64,000 nt of DNA from Diphasiastrum complanatum (GCA_029204225.1 MU832018.1:27311-91310); one strand, 5' to 3'. Positions 1-10,828 are shown, counted from the stretch's first letter. Made by a program: numbers and translations. The notes: generated by a model from the sequence alone, not told the origin.

Positions 1-509
1 GTGACTATACTTGTCACAAACATCTAATGTGACTCACTCAAACTATTCAATGTCAATTGCACGATCTCACGATCCTGAATTCGCTCTCCAACTGTTGCTA
101 ATTGGTCGCGAATCTCTTTGATCTTCAGTAGGTGATCAGCAATAGTTGCACCATCATCCAACTGCAAAGTGTGCAGCTTCGTCTTTAGTAATAGCACTCG
201 AGATGTGTTTGTGGTCTCAAACAATGCCTTCAATGTATCTCGTGTTTCTTTTGGTCCTTCTGAATCCAAAATGTAGAGAATAATTGCATCTCTAACTAAT
301 AAGTTAATGACATTTTGTGCTTTCCATTTTCTCCTGTCAAATGTCCTCTGATCTTCTTCAATCACTGGCCTTGTCTCTTCACCTGTCACGACCTCCTATA
401 GCTCCTTTTCCATCAAAATGTTTTTCAGTTTGAATTTTCAAACTGCATAATTGCCAGCTCCTTCCAATTTGCTTGACTCATTAAGGACACTCTCACTTAG
501 AGTTGCCAT
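1..509 (-). pseudogene. Ty1/copia gag fragment (N-terminal, UBN2-type)
   Basis: The minus strand reads from an ATG at 509 to the window edge as a copia gag N-terminus. It starts MATLSESVLN and has the NYAV-x-KFKLKNIL block seen where other copies read NYSxWKVRM, then TSRVLLLKTKLHTLQ and EIRDQLATVGERIQD, which match the capsid-like region of the other gags here. Three in-frame stops lie at 438-440 (TGA), 396-398 (TAG) and 24-26 (TAG). The first two fall where copia gags have Trp, so TGG became TGA/TAG; the third probably replaced Gln. No zinc knuckle or LTR is in the window for this copy. The family is clear, but the subfamily differs from A-E below. Confidence 0.8.
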
Positions 510-600
510 TATTGGATAGATGAGTCCGGATCAAGAAATTTATCACACTAAAAAATTGTATATTTTCTGGTTATACACCTAATATTAGAATGGAACGTAA

Positions 601-768
601 ATGTACGACTACTCAAGATTTTCTTTAACTTGCGCGCGTGGATCCGATATTGGTACGGACATGTAATATCAGACTTGAGCACGGATGTACGACTACTCGA
701 GATTCTGTTTAGCTTGTGTGCTTGGATCCGATATTAGTATGAACATGTGATATCAGACTGGCTTGAGT
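601..768. repeat. Tandem duplication, two units of 84 bp
   Basis: The unit beginning ATGTACGACTACTC at 601 recurs at 685, and each unit holds GGATCCGATATT and a stretch ending near ATATCAGACT. The copies differ at roughly one site in seven, so the duplication is not recent. It lies in unassigned DNA upstream of an exon-like ORF and has no coding potential that I can see. Confidence 0.75.
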
Positions 769-936
769 ATTTGCTAGAAACAAGAAACAAACTTTTAAAG
801 GAATGCACTGCTTTGCGTAAGTCCAACTATCATTGTGCTTTGTATGTTTATTTCTTTGACTTGGTGCGCTTGTCAGCATTTGTTTTCATAATAGTTATGT
901 GGTGATATTGTGGACGTGCATGTTTTCCATATCTAG

Positions 937-1103
937 GGCTGATGCAAATGGAGAATGTAGAGTCACTGGATGATTTTTTCACGGATTTTAACTTGCAATA
1001 TAGAAAGAAAATGTTTGCTGCTATTGAGCCAGATATGGATCTTGTAAAAATGGCAAAAGAGCAAGAAGATATTGAAGGAAGTTCCAAGTGTGTGGTGTGG
1101 AGG
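937..1103 (+). other. Exon-like open segment, unknown protein
   Basis: An open frame of 54 codons starts at the ATG at 942 and runs to a TAA at 1104. It is rich in acidic and hydrophobic residues (ENVESLDDFF, FNLQYRKKMF, DMDLVKMAKEQED) and does not look like retrotransposon protein. It is bordered by a possible acceptor (TTCCATATCTAG before 937) and a possible donor (GTAAAAG from 1103). This could be one exon of a host gene or a gene fragment carried by a transposon. No family was recognised and no further exon was found nearby. The splice sites are judged only by consensus. Confidence 0.3.
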
Positions 1104-1179
1104 TAAAAGCATTTTAATTATTGCACTGGTTTTTAAAAGTTTGTAGAATCTTCGATTTGACGTTGTAATAGCCCTCCCA

Positions 1180-1560
1180 CCTTTCAACAAGGGTTAGTTC
1201 ACTGGATAGGCCCCTAACTATGCGTAGATGATATTCTAGTTAGTTCCCTACTTCTTATCTACGTCTACCTCCACTAACACTACTCACACTAACTCTACTC
1301 CCCTAACTGGCTTCATTATGATTATTGGTGAAGCGGAAGGATAGATTAGAAGAGAGAGAAGAAGGAGAAGAGAGAAAAAGAGAGAGAGATAGAGTTGAGG
1401 GGGAGGTTAGCTCAAAAGATGCATGCTAATGGAGAAACCATAACTATTAAAACAAGAACATAGAAATGGAAACAATTGTAAACACACAACAAAAAGCATT
1501 AGCATGAGTGCTTAGCAAATGAGGATGCTTGGCTCTCCAAATTGGTAGAGTTTCCTCCGT
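1180..1560. other. Unassigned stretch with GA-rich tract, possibly a decayed LTR
   Basis: This stretch has short 'ctaactctactcccctaac'-like runs and a purine-rich tract (about 1340-1400, repeated AGAGAGA). It loosely resembles the 'cattaaccctacttcc' and 'ctcttctctctctccc' part of the G1 gypsy LTR. The resemblance is weak and no borders are visible. No gene is seen. Confidence 0.25.
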
Positions 1561-1573
1561 CTTAGCCCAAGCA

Positions 1574-2441
1574 CCATTCGAAAAGTGAGGATTGAATTAC
1601 ATCAGTCCAATTCACCCTGCAGCAAGGAGTTCCCATGCTTGATACATAATCATAGCCATGGACTATCTCACCAAGTGGGTCGAAGCCAAGGCAGTAAGAG
1701 TAGCTAATGCTAGGACCGCTGCCAAGTTTCTTTATGAAAATATCATTGTGCGCTTTGGATGCCCGGTGGAGCTAGCTAGCGATCGCGAAAGTCATTTTAT
1801 CAATGAGACCATCAAGGTCCTGTTGGAGGAATTCTTCATGATCCATAGAACCAGTACGCCTTATTATCCTCGTGGTAATGGGCAAGCATAATCATCCAAT
1901 AAGATCTTGTGTAGCATGCTCACGAAACAATTGAAGCTAGCAGATAAGATTGGGAACATAAGTTGCATCATGGTCTGTGGGCAATATTCAGGACAACATA
2001 TAAGAGAAGCACTGATCAAACACCTTTTCAATTGGTATATGGTCAAGATGCTATGATGCTAGTAGAGTTTTTAGTCCCTTCATTAAGGATTGCCACAACG
2101 CAACGTCTGAATGAATCCAAATCTCTACAATTGTGCCATGAAGCTCTGCATAAACTCTGTGAAACACGCTTACTAGCTATGCATGCACTGGCAGCTGAAA
2201 GGAAAGACGCAATGCATGGCATGATCGTAGGTTACAAAAGAAGGATCTTTGCTACGGAGATCTGATCCTGATGTATAAAATCAAGGCTATCAAGGGGAAA
2301 TTAAAATTCATAGGCGAAGGTCCTTATCGGATCAAGGAAATTCTTAATCATGGAGCCTTAAATTTAGAGAAGCTAGATGGGACACCGTTCGATACACCCA
2401 TCAATGGTAGCCGGTTGCACAAGTACTGGCCACCGCAGTGA
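1574..2441 (+). pseudogene. Ty3/gypsy integrase fragment (element G3)
   Basis: The frame opens with GLNY and IHPAA, then YIIIAMDYLTKWVEAKAV, the start of a plant gypsy integrase core. RFGCPVELASDRESHF supplies the second catalytic Asp region and TPYYPRGNGQA lies near the glutamate. After a frameshift near 1950 it continues with LVYGQDAMMLVEFLVPSLRIA and then a C-terminal chromo-like/GPY region (KGKLKFIGEGPYRIKEIL, NGSRLHKYW) to about 2441. Stops interrupt at 1586-1588 (TGA for Trp), 1640-1642 (TGA where the sister copy has Arg) and 1889-1891 (TAA). Protease, RT and RNase H are absent upstream. The downstream order, spacer then extra ORF at 3425, matches G1 and G2. Confidence 0.9.
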
Positions 2442-3424
2442 GATAGATCCAGATTGGTGGTGGCACGTTACGGAAAGCTATTCTGATAGGTTATCACCAC
2501 TAGATCTAGGAAGATCAAGCCAAATCAAGCTAGATCCATCAAGATTCGGCCAGATCTAGCAAGATTGGGAAAATCCATCATGATCCAAAAGGGATCCAGA
2601 TCCAGATGGGATCAAGGAGGAAGCAGGTCATCAGATTATGCCAATAATTCAACCAGAATTCATGGATCTGCCACCAAATATCCATCAAAACTTCCAGAGA
2701 ACTACCATCAGTCAGATCAAACATGGATGAAGCTGATTACCAGTTTGCAAAAGTTAAGAATCAGAAAATCTCAAGATCTCATCAAAAAACAATCTAAAAG
2801 AGCACTTTTTTTATGATTTTTGGAGATCCCCTGGGAGATAGCTCTTGAAACTTGGACTATTACTAGATCTGACCTAGATGCATCCATAAGAATCTCTGCG
2901 AGAGTTTTTGATGGAGGAATCATCATTTTTTTAGTGTGTGTGAGCAGAGAAGCTAAATTAGCCTGCCTACATGGTCTGATCTTAAAAATCCAATCACAGA
3001 AACATGTTGTGCGAGAGTTGAACTTGGTAGACAGTTCGAACCCTCGCAGAACCTTCGCAGGGCAGTCAAATCACCTTCTGAACTCTCACAGACTTCCCTA
3101 CCAAAATTTGGGTGGAATAAACAAGGGAAAGTGGATCTCACCTAATACGCACTCTAAATTCCGCTATATAGGGGTTGATTTTGAGTCATTTGTCACCTTT
3201 GCTGGCGAAGCTCTGCTCAAATTTTCATTGAAATTTCCAAGTTCTCTGTTTGCGACCAAATTTCTTACAAGCAATTATCTGCTCATACTGAACACAAATC
3301 TACACTCTAAACTACAGTTATTGCCATCTGACACTTGTTATTCATAGTTTTGTGTCGTTTCCACACCCTTTTACCTGTTCTACTAGTTTTTCTACTTTTT
3401 TGCCCTTTAATTATCACGGCTAAC
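2442..3424 (+). other. Gypsy G3 spacer between integrase and the extra ORF
   Basis: About 1 kb without a recognised gene. The first 350 bases are rich in GATC-containing words (AGATCC, GATCAAG, TAGATC) and look locally repetitive. Around 3040-3060 there is CTCGCAGAACCTTCGCAGGG, related to the AACCTTCGCC motif in the matching spacers of G1 and G2. Open frames here have no recognisable family. By position this equals the pol-to-ORF3 spacer of G1 (about 48100-48425). Confidence 0.5.
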
Positions 3425-3825
3425 ATGGCCTCCTCATCCTTTGAAGACTCTGGCACCAAGCAGATGATCCAGTGTGAAATCCACTCAGCCCCACAGATTT
3501 GGCCACTACCCTCTAACGCTCTGATTCAGCCATGGCTTCAGACAGCCGGCCCACTTCTTGAGGCAATGGGTTTTTTCTCGATGCTTTTTCATCCTAAGAT
3601 TAACATGGGCCTCGCCCTTCATGCTTACGCCACCTAGGACACGTTGAAGTCACGCTTCCACTTCCTATACCAGGGTACCACGTACAAGGTCAGGAACTTG
3701 ATGGTCACCATTGGCATTATGTCTAGTGACTGACAGCCCATCTCCCATTGTCAGGCAAAAAGTCTGATCAAACCTTTCATCGCCCAAACTGCACCAGAAA
3801 TTCCAATCCAGACTAACAATGGTTA
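3425..3825 (+). pseudogene. Gypsy post-pol ORF3, N-terminal fragment (G3 copy)
   Basis: From the ATG at 3425 the frame reads MASSSFEDSGTKQM, then IHSAPQIWPLPSNALI and PKINMGLALHAYA. After a stop near 3636 it continues with FHFLYQGTTYKVRNLMV and SLIKPFIAQTAPE. Each block aligns with the ORF3 start of G1 (IHRDVPSATDIMILPS, RINMDFITLAFS, FYITFQGATHKVRIT, AIKPYINLTNDLHW). The homology of this protein between two diverged gypsy copies is therefore visible in the window itself. Function is unknown; by position it corresponds to the Athila env-like ORF. The copy is cut at about 3826 by copia C2. Confidence 0.65.
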
Positions 3826-4272
3826 CGTACTAGCTCTTGATCTTGGATCTTCTCTCCTATTGCACTTAATTCCTTGTTAAGAGATTTGATCCTAAGGACA
3901 TACTCTTGTCCACTCTCTCCACTTTTATTCATGCTTTGGAAACTTGATTTCTTAGCATGAGGATTCTTGAAGTATTATTGGATTCATAGATACTCTTTAA
4001 TAAATCCCAAGCCTCTTTGGATGAGGCACAAGAAGACACCTCCTTCAAGAGGTCATTGCATACATTCAACTTTATGAAATGTAGAGCTAATCTTACTCTC
4101 TTCTTGTATTTGCTTTGTTCTTGGGAGCTTGAGGCTCTTCCTCAACTCCTAGAACTATGTCAAAGAGATCATGGATCACTAGGAATGATTACATCCTCAC
4201 TTTCCAAGTGGAATAATTTGTGGAAGTGAGTCTCTCACTTGATTCCAACAAATAACCACCCATGGATGACAT
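3826..4272 (-). pseudogene. Copia gag N-terminal fragment (C2)
   Basis: The ATG at 4272 begins MSSMGGYLLESSERL, as in element C (MSSMGGYLMEPSERL), and continues through NYSTWKVRM, VIHDLFDIVLGVEEEP and EAWDLLKSIYES to about 3826. There is a stop after RM (near 4190) and at least one frameshift in the PQAPKNK region. The length is about 150 codons of the roughly 1326-codon polyprotein of the family. No enzyme domain remains. It differs from C by many substitutions, so it is an older copy. Confidence 0.85.
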
Positions 4273-4868
4273 TGTAGAATGAATGCTCTTCTTAAAAAAG
4301 CACAAAGATTTCTAGATTTTAAAGATCTATGAAAGGCCTAAAGCTTACAAGATTGCCTATAGCCTTGTCTCTATCAAACTAGCACACAAGCTTGAATGAT
4401 ACACAAAGATCTTGCCCAAAATTCCTAGCCTTCACTCTCACAAAAAATTTTGGTTTGCACTTTTCTTAGAGATTTCACTTCAACTAAGGATCTGAACAAA
4501 TCAGCCTCTAAGATCTAATCCTAGACTCCAAAAGGAAATGCTTCAATGATCCAAAACTCTATTTGGTCATAGGCATTAGCTAGATTAAATCTAGATCAAT
4601 ACTATGCTTCAAAAAGCACTAAAAATGAACTAGAATTGTGATTTTAGGACCCACAAACACAAAGTCAGAAGAAATGAAAGTTGTTGTACAGTTTCACACG
4701 TGTGAAAGGTACATACACAGCCTCCAAGTCGGTTTGATCCAAATGAACACAAGCTATCACTCTAGATGAACTCGCCCTCAATAGTATTGGCCAAAAACAA
4801 ATTTTGCCAATGATCTTTGCAAGTTTTATGATTCAAAATGATCACTCTCTTACTTAGCTTTGATACCA

Positions 4869-5724
4869 TGATAAATTTTCAGTTTTTAGAACAATAATGA
4901 TTGTACTTAACAATCATAGAGAGTTATTGGTTGCTTAATCAATGGATCTATCAAGTTCTACACATTAGATCTTGATCTAGATTCACTACACTTGGCTTTA
5001 AGCAAGAGCAATGGATCAACACATCATAAATTAGTGAAGGCGGCCTCACACGTGTGGAAAAAAGTTGACAGTATGGCCTGCACCTGAAACAACAACTACA
5101 ATAGTTCTAGATAGCAATCATTCATAGAAATCACAAGACAAATGACTAGAAATCTCATAAAAGTGTAAAGTGCAAAAGTCTCATCAATCTTCTTAGCAAA
5201 ATGATGATCCTTTTATGGCTCAGGTACATCCACGAGTCTGGTACATTCCAGCAGGTCTTCACACGTGTGAAGAGTGCCACATCACTCAGATCTATCCATT
5301 TGATCCATCCTTGATCCTTATCCAAAGTTGACCTTCTAGAATATGGCTAAAATCCAAAAAGCTAGTAGAATATAGGAATATTTCCTACAAAATAAGATCC
5401 AAGGAAAATGGTCAACTCTTATCTTCTAGAACTCTATACACACGTGTGAACATCCACTTGCCATGTGGGAGCATTTACTCATGCACATGCAAGGAAAAGC
5501 TAATTTCTAGGTGACTAGTCAACTTGACTAAAAACTATTCATATCATGTTCACACTAACTAGATTGATACAAAATCAATTTAGATATATACAAGTATGAA
5601 AAGTACTTCCTTTCACACGTGGAAACAGGCTCCACACGTGTGAAATCAGATCATCAACATTGTTCTAATGTTTGATCATTATTTACAATAAACAATGTCA
5701 AGTGAGAAGTGACAAATTTCAATA
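4869..5724 (-). repeat. 5' LTR of C2 (family C LTR)
   Basis: About 856 bp, clearly related to the 862-bp LTRs of C. It starts (plus strand) TGATAAATTTTCAG and ends GACAAATTTCAATA. It contains several CACGTG palindromes, for example in CTCACACGTGTGGAAA (about 5048), CTTCACACGTGTGAAG (about 5250), ACACACGTGTGAACATC (about 5440) and CTCCACACGTGTGAAATC (about 5630). Confidence 0.85.
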
Positions 5725-7596
5725 TAAGATGCAATTTTTGTGTGCATAATACCTCGATCAGTACAATAAGATTTGAATTCATTAAAAATGTACTCATCTC
5801 CACGATTTGTGCGAATTTGCTTCAGCTTATTACCTGTCTGCTTCTCAGCCCAGTTCGTATACTCAATGAGTTTCTCAAAAGCTTTAGATTTAGTATGAAT
5901 AAAGTATAATATAACAAACTTGCTGAAGTCATCAATAACCTTAATGAAGTACTTTGCATCACCCAACGACAATACTCCAAATGATCCACAAATATCTGAA
6001 TGCACAATTTCAAGTACCTTAGTTGCTTTATAAACATCCTTACTGAAAGGTGTTTTAGTCATCTTGCCTTTAAGACAGGATTCACAAGTAGTTCGAATAT
6101 CTCTACTTTTGATTTCGACTCCTTGAATTCTCTGAATTTTGTTGGCTTGGTACAAGGGTTCCATGTTCATGTGACATAGCCTCTTGTGCCATAGTACATC
6201 TGTGGATTTTTGAGTTTGATTGACTTGTTCGATTCTTGTTCGAATGTTCAAGTGATATAAATTTCCTTCTCTGTTGTCTTTAGCAACCAGGTTATTAGAA
6301 ACTTCTTTGAACAATTTACAAGAGTTTTTTGTGAAGGTTACTGACATGCATGTATCGACTATCTTAGCAACAGATAGAAGATCTTTATCAAGAGTAGGGA
6401 CATAGAGAACTTCCTCCAATTTCTTGTCTCATGATTCGTGTCCAGCCATAATACACCAGTTCCATCACCCATGTGTTTAGAACCGTCTCCAAGTTTAATG
6501 AATCTCGAATAGTTTGTCTTCTTGTACTCAGACAAAATTTGTTTCGAGAAAACAAAATGTGAGGTGCCTCCCGAATCAAGTACTACTTCTCGAATTGAAT
6601 TAGATGAATAACATAGATCAATACTAACATAAGTTGCTGAATTCTTTGTTGCCCTGTCTTTTGCTGCTCTAGAGCATTCTGCTTTGTCTTCGACATAGTT
6701 TGAATCTGAAGGTTCGTTTCGATTCTACTCCTTTTTATTTCTGAAAATCTGATAACAGTCTATTGCTGCATGACCCCATTTATGACAATGAATGCATTCA
6801 ATATTTGAATTTAGCCAACACTTTTCTTTTGTGTGATCTGATCTTCTGCATCTGTTGCAGATCTTCTTATCACCAGAATTCTTCTGTTGTTTTTCAGATT
6901 GTTGTTCATTAGTCTTAGACTCATTCTTCTTAGATGACTCCCTCTTAAACTTAGACTTCTTAGAAGATTTATTCTTCTGAGTAAATAGAGCATTTTTTGA
7001 ATCACCATTTGTTGTCATAGCGTTCACGAGCTTCTACTTCCTCCTTAATCCTATCTATTGCCTTTTGAAGTGTCATTGTCGCATCTTTCGCAAATAAGGT
7101 TCGAGTTGTGTGGAATGACCTGGATAGGGCTCAAAGAAACTAATTAAGCTGTTTTTCCTTAGAAATTGTATTTTTTGCACCAAAATTCTGCAAGAAAATA
7201 AATAGATCTTTGATCTTTTGCACGAATGTGTTCAGATCTTTGTCGTCCCACTGTAGGTAAGTTAATTGGTCTTCTAAGAACATGATTTGATTACGAGATC
7301 GAGTCTCATTCTTGGTTTGCAATTCTTCCCATAAATCCTTTGCGTTTGAAATTGATGTAAGATCTAGCATTATATTGTCATGCTCTGAAGACGCAATAAT
7401 TGCTTTAGCTTTGTCATTTTTTAAACTCCATTCTAAAAGATCTTTGCTAGGAGTAGCTTCTGGCTTCTCCTCAATTGGTTCTACCCATTGCCATAGACCT
7501 TCGCCCTTCAACAAGAGTGAAGTCTTTAATTTTCAAATCAAGTAGTTTGAACCTTTTGGGTCCAAGATTGTAGTGATCTTAGCTTGATACTAACAT
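5725..7596 (-). pseudogene. Ty1/copia gag-protease-integrase relic (B2)
   Basis: Minus-strand coding from a degenerate primer-site-like TTAGTATCAAGC (about 7583-7596) down to the C2 insertion. Gag reads LKGEGLWQWVE and MFLEDQLTYLQWDDKD. A TGA near 7527 stands where family B has Trp in the SNYLIxKLK block. Two tandem zinc knuckles follow: CNRCRRSDHTKEKC and CIHCHKWGHAAIDC (both CX2CX4HX4C). Next come GAG-pre-integrase (KLCHMNMEPLYQANK and the Cys pair near 6060-6080) and the integrase core (VHSDICGSFG, IDDFSKFVILYF, QIRTNRGDEYIFNEF). It breaks off where the glutamate block should be. Frames shift between gag, protease and integrase. RT and RNase H are missing. Closest in the window is element B, which shares the double zinc knuckle. 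Confidence 0.88.
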
Positions 7597-8639
7597 CTGC
7601 TCTTGATTTGGGTTGCATATTCCATGTGTAACAACAATGCAAATATAATAGTATTCGTAATTCACCAAGCATTTTGCAAAAATGGACACTTTCAAGGGAA
7701 ATGTTCAACACAAGACTCCAAGCTTTGTCTAGATAGTGCCTATTCGATTCAAGACGTTGGTTGCAATCCATACATGATTTCTGGATTGCACACTAAATTC
7801 ATTAGATTAACTTTCGCCAAACTGTTGCAATTCATGGTTCATCAAGGTGATTGTGACACGTTCAAGTTTACACCCATTTACGATCTCCGCTTCGTCCAAC
7901 TTAATAACAAATGTGACTTTACCTCCGCAATTTGTAAAACCAAATTTTTATAACAAAAACATATTAGTTGAAGAGAAGCATACAATTGAAGACCGAAATC
8001 TACAAGAAATGTTCTTACCATTTTTTTTAACTTCATAATTATAAAGTCCTCACAACAGGATTCTAGCCTAAGCATACCATACAATCTTCCGCTGAACTCG
8101 TCAACCGAATCTTCACTAAGGAACTCAAACCGAGTCTCCTCGACCGAGAGGTTCAACCGAAGTTTTTCACTGTAGGCATTATCTGGCATCCACTCTCTGA
8201 TGAATGAAATTTTTGTTTGACAAGTACTTACATTTTTTGACCCTCTGTACACGGCAAGTCATAATTGTAGAATAGCTCAAGAATGAATTCTTTATCTATC
8301 TATCCATCTCTAGATTACTTTGCAGAGAGTTTAAGATATTTGTGCATATCCAAATTTATGTGAGATCCATGTCACTTCACAATCAATTTCTGCATATAAT
8401 TGAGATATTGGTCTTCGAGTCAGTTACAGAGAAATTGTAAAAATTTGATTCACCTGTTCTAACTAAGCGCTCCACCAAATGTTCTCTACCTGAGTGCCAT
8501 GCCACGACCAAGTGCTCTCATAGAGTGCTACAATCAAATCGACTTAAGCATAAGATACACTTGTAGTTGATCCCACTCAAGAAGACAGACGGGCAATCTA
8601 AATGGACTCAACCAGGGAGAGGACCCCAGTCACAAACCT
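7597..8639. other. Unassigned stretch beside B2
   Basis: This is probably the upstream leader or LTR side of B2, but I find no repeat partner, TATA-type site or border to prove it. The open frames here have no recognisable motif. Pyrimidine/purine runs such as CTCGACCGAGAGG (about 8138) occur without clear meaning. Confidence 0.3.
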
Positions 8640-9110
8640 CGAGTTTTGAGCACCGGGAAGATGAAGATCTTTAAAGAGGAGGAAGTACAAGAATTGGAAA
8701 ATCAATCTTCTCCTTTAACCACTCCTACATCCACATCATCCACATTCTGTCATCCAATTCTCTTGCCACAAGATCTATATCTATTTCTATGTCTGTTATA
8801 TCATCCACACCATCTACCAATATCACTACCACCACAACTTCCATCATCGAAATACCACCACCACCTCACCTTACATCTTTTTGTTATTCCACCATCTCAC
8901 CATTCATCTCTTTTCAGACCTTGGTAGTCTTACCGAGGTAGCTAAAAGATTATCACACTGTCTTGCAGAGACCAATTACCACTATATTGGTTAGTCAGCT
9001 AGAAAGAATATTTAAGAAAGCAGGTGAAGCTGCAAGAAAAGATAATAAAAATAAATAAATAAATAATCAAAGAGATCCAGCTGAAAAGGCCAATACAAAA
9101 GAAAAGATCG
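8640..9110 (+). other. Possible plus-strand fragment of a gypsy ORF3 middle region
   Basis: The plus strand encodes a Ser/Thr/Pro-rich stretch (IFKEEEVQELENQ, then repeated TTTS and PPPP in shifting frames) followed by a basic amphipathic stretch (LERIFKKAGEAARKDNKNK). This recalls the DKDIFEEEEI, Pro/Thr-rich and coiled-coil order in the middle of the G1 ORF3, but no block is long enough to be sure. A short (AAAT)n run lies at about 9048-9064. The junction with the minus-strand G2 sequence is near 9111. Confidence 0.25.
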
Positions 9111-9211
9111 GCCACCATGCTTGTGCTAGGGAGTATCATGATGTCCGTCTTGGTTGGAACATAACGATGAATGACATATCGCGGAGACTGACTGGTATCA
9201 GTGGAAGACAT
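9111..9211 (-). pseudogene. Gypsy ORF3 start (G2 copy)
   Basis: From the ATG at 9211 the minus strand reads MSSTDTSQSPRYVIHRYV and TDIMILPSTSMV, nearly the same as the G1 ORF3 start. The homology ends near 9111 where unrelated sequence begins. This copy keeps CAG (Gln) where G1 has TAG, showing the original codon. The integrase tail of the same element lies upstream at 9755-10185, giving the same gene order as G1 and G3. Confidence 0.75.
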
Positions 9212-9754
9212 GGTGAAGAAAAGTCAAAAACTGAAGGTAATTGCCGTGTGTATATCAGAAAGCAGTATAGAAGATTTGAAAAGTTTTGGTCGCTAGAGAA
9301 TTTGGCAAGAGTTCCGCTAGCACAAGTGAAAAATAAAATCGAATTCTACTCTTTTATAGGCTGATTTGGAGGGTCCATTAGACAATGTACCAGTTTGGTT
9401 ATTCAATTTTGGATAAAAATTTGCAAGCATGTTCAGTATTGTGAAAATAGGTTATAAACATCTCGGCAAAGGTTTTTGAGGTACTGAACTGATCCGGCGA
9501 AGGTTTTCAAAATCTAGTAAAAACTCATCCTTCGCCTAAGCACATCATTTGTCCAAGTACTATAATAAATGCAAATTTTGAAAATCTGGACCTTTGCCTA
9601 ATCTAATTTTGGCATTCTGAAGTCATCTGTTAGGTCGGTGAAGGTTAATAAGGACTATAAGATGCTCGACGAAGGTTCCCAAAATGGTAAATTTTTTTAT
9701 CATTCGCCTAACTCAAAAATAGGTATCATCTCTAGAAAGGAACCTCTGCCCAAA
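9212..9754 (-). other. G2 spacer between integrase and ORF3 with GGCGAAGGTT-type repeats
   Basis: Non-coding. It aligns along its length with the G1 spacer (about 48098-48425), sharing for example 'gctagcacaagtgaaaaat' and 'gggtccatta'. It carries many variants of one decamer: CGGCAAAGGTT (about 9463), CGGCGAAGGTT (about 9496), ATCCTTCGCC (about 9527), GTCGGTGAAGGTT (about 9634) and CGACGAAGGTT (about 9668). The 9496 and 9527 copies are inverted and could pair as a stem of 8 or more base pairs. Confidence 0.65.
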
Positions 9755-10185
9755 TCAGTATAGGTATATCTGAGGTGGATGTATGATCTGAAATCTTGAC
9801 AAAGATTTTTGAGTCTGTATATACAAAATATGACCCAAAAAGTGATTTTCTAAGTCATTTTGCCAAAGCTTGCGTAGTCGGCTGCCATTCACCATAGTGT
9901 CGAATCTTTTTCCATCCAAATGTTCTAAAATGACCGTTCCATAGTTCAATATTTCTTTCACTCTATATGGTCCTTCACCTATGAGCTTCAATTTGCCTTT
10001 AATCAATTTGGTCTTATACATAAGTGCTAGATCTCCTTCCTTCAAATCTTTTTTGTATAATCAACGATCGTACCATGCCTTGCGACGAGCTTTCTTTGTT
10101 GCTAATGCATGAACTGCCATCAATCTGGTCTCACAAAGTTTTTCTAAAGCCTCATGATGCATCTCGAAGGATTTTGCATCGTCTG
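9755..10185 (-). pseudogene. Ty3/gypsy integrase C-terminal fragment (G2)
   Basis: Reading from 10185 the minus strand gives HHEALEKLCETRLMAVHAL, then after a stop KEGDLALMYKTKLIKGKLKL, GEGPYRVKEIL and NGSRLRKLW. This is the integrase tail and GPY/chromo-like region, matching G3 residue for residue in many places. The stop lies just after KAWYDR. The upstream catalytic core is missing because copia A1 inserted here: its 5' LTR begins at 10186, inside the codons for the integrase tail. The core was not found on the far side of the A cluster. Confidence 0.85.
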
Positions 10186-10828
10186 TGAGAGATTTCAACA
10201 AGTTTAGTCATATTTTAATAAATTGTCAATTGAGGCCAAAACTCATTTTAGACTTAGAGGTAATTTTTTTTTAGTTATATTAGTTTAAAATAAATTCAAT
10301 AAACACTTTTTGAAAGTGTGGGAAAGTTGGTAGTCGAGTTTGAGAGAGATTCAAATTTGAACCTTGGGTACATTGAATCTAGACCAAAAAATAGCAGGGT
10401 TTACATTTTGGAGGGAAAGCCAAGTGGCCAAATAGGGTTTTGACCTATTATAAAAGGATGTAACTCATGCAGAGACACATATTCTCTCGTCTCTCTCTCT
10501 CATTTCATCATTATACATGGTTCTCCTTGGGTTCTACTACTCATTGGTGCACTCTCATGATGTTATCTTGCAATTCTCTGTGTAGAATGATCATTTATTG
10601 CTATTTTTGGATCCGCACGTGTAAAATAAAGTAGGGTACTATAATTGTATGGAAATCAACTATATTTTATGTTTTGGTTCATGTTTGATTAGTATCTCTT
10701 AGAGTTTTCATCTCATTTTGTATGTAGATGCTGATTTTTCTACATTGGCAGAATTGTTGGTTTGCTTCTTATTGTAACCAAAGATCAGGGATATGGATTT
10801 GATCTTGAATGATCTGAAATCCTTCACA
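10186..10828 (+). repeat. 5' LTR of A1, with primer-binding site just after
   Basis: 643 bp, starting TGTGAGAGATTTC and ending AAATCCTTCACA, near-perfect terminal inverted repeats. A TATA box (TTATAAAAGG) lies at 10448-10457. The primer site TGGTATCAAAAC follows directly at 10829-10840 and differs from the A3 site (TGGTATCAGAGC) by one base. The LTR lies inside the gypsy G2 integrase. Confidence 0.9.

Larger units (their letters stand above)
3826..5724 (-). mobile_element. Truncated Ty1/copia element C2 (family C): gag N-terminus, leader, 5' LTR
   Basis: A minus-strand remnant of the same family as intact element C. Reading from the right it has a 5' LTR (4869-5724), a reversed primer site GCTTTGATACCA (4857-4868) immediately inside it, a leader (4273-4856) and the first 450 bases of gag. 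Everything after gag is missing at the junction near 3826. The LTR's outer end joins the integrase of copia B2 at 5724/5725, so C2 inserted into B2. The left end is a deletion or recombination breakpoint against gypsy G3, so no target duplication can be checked. Confidence 0.85.

Noticed and set aside
7878-8252. 124-codon minus-strand ORF near B2
   Set aside because: No recognisable motif, and it could be LTR or leader of B2; not supported as a gene.
9048-9064. (AAAT)n run
   Set aside because: Only four units; ordinary low-complexity sequence.
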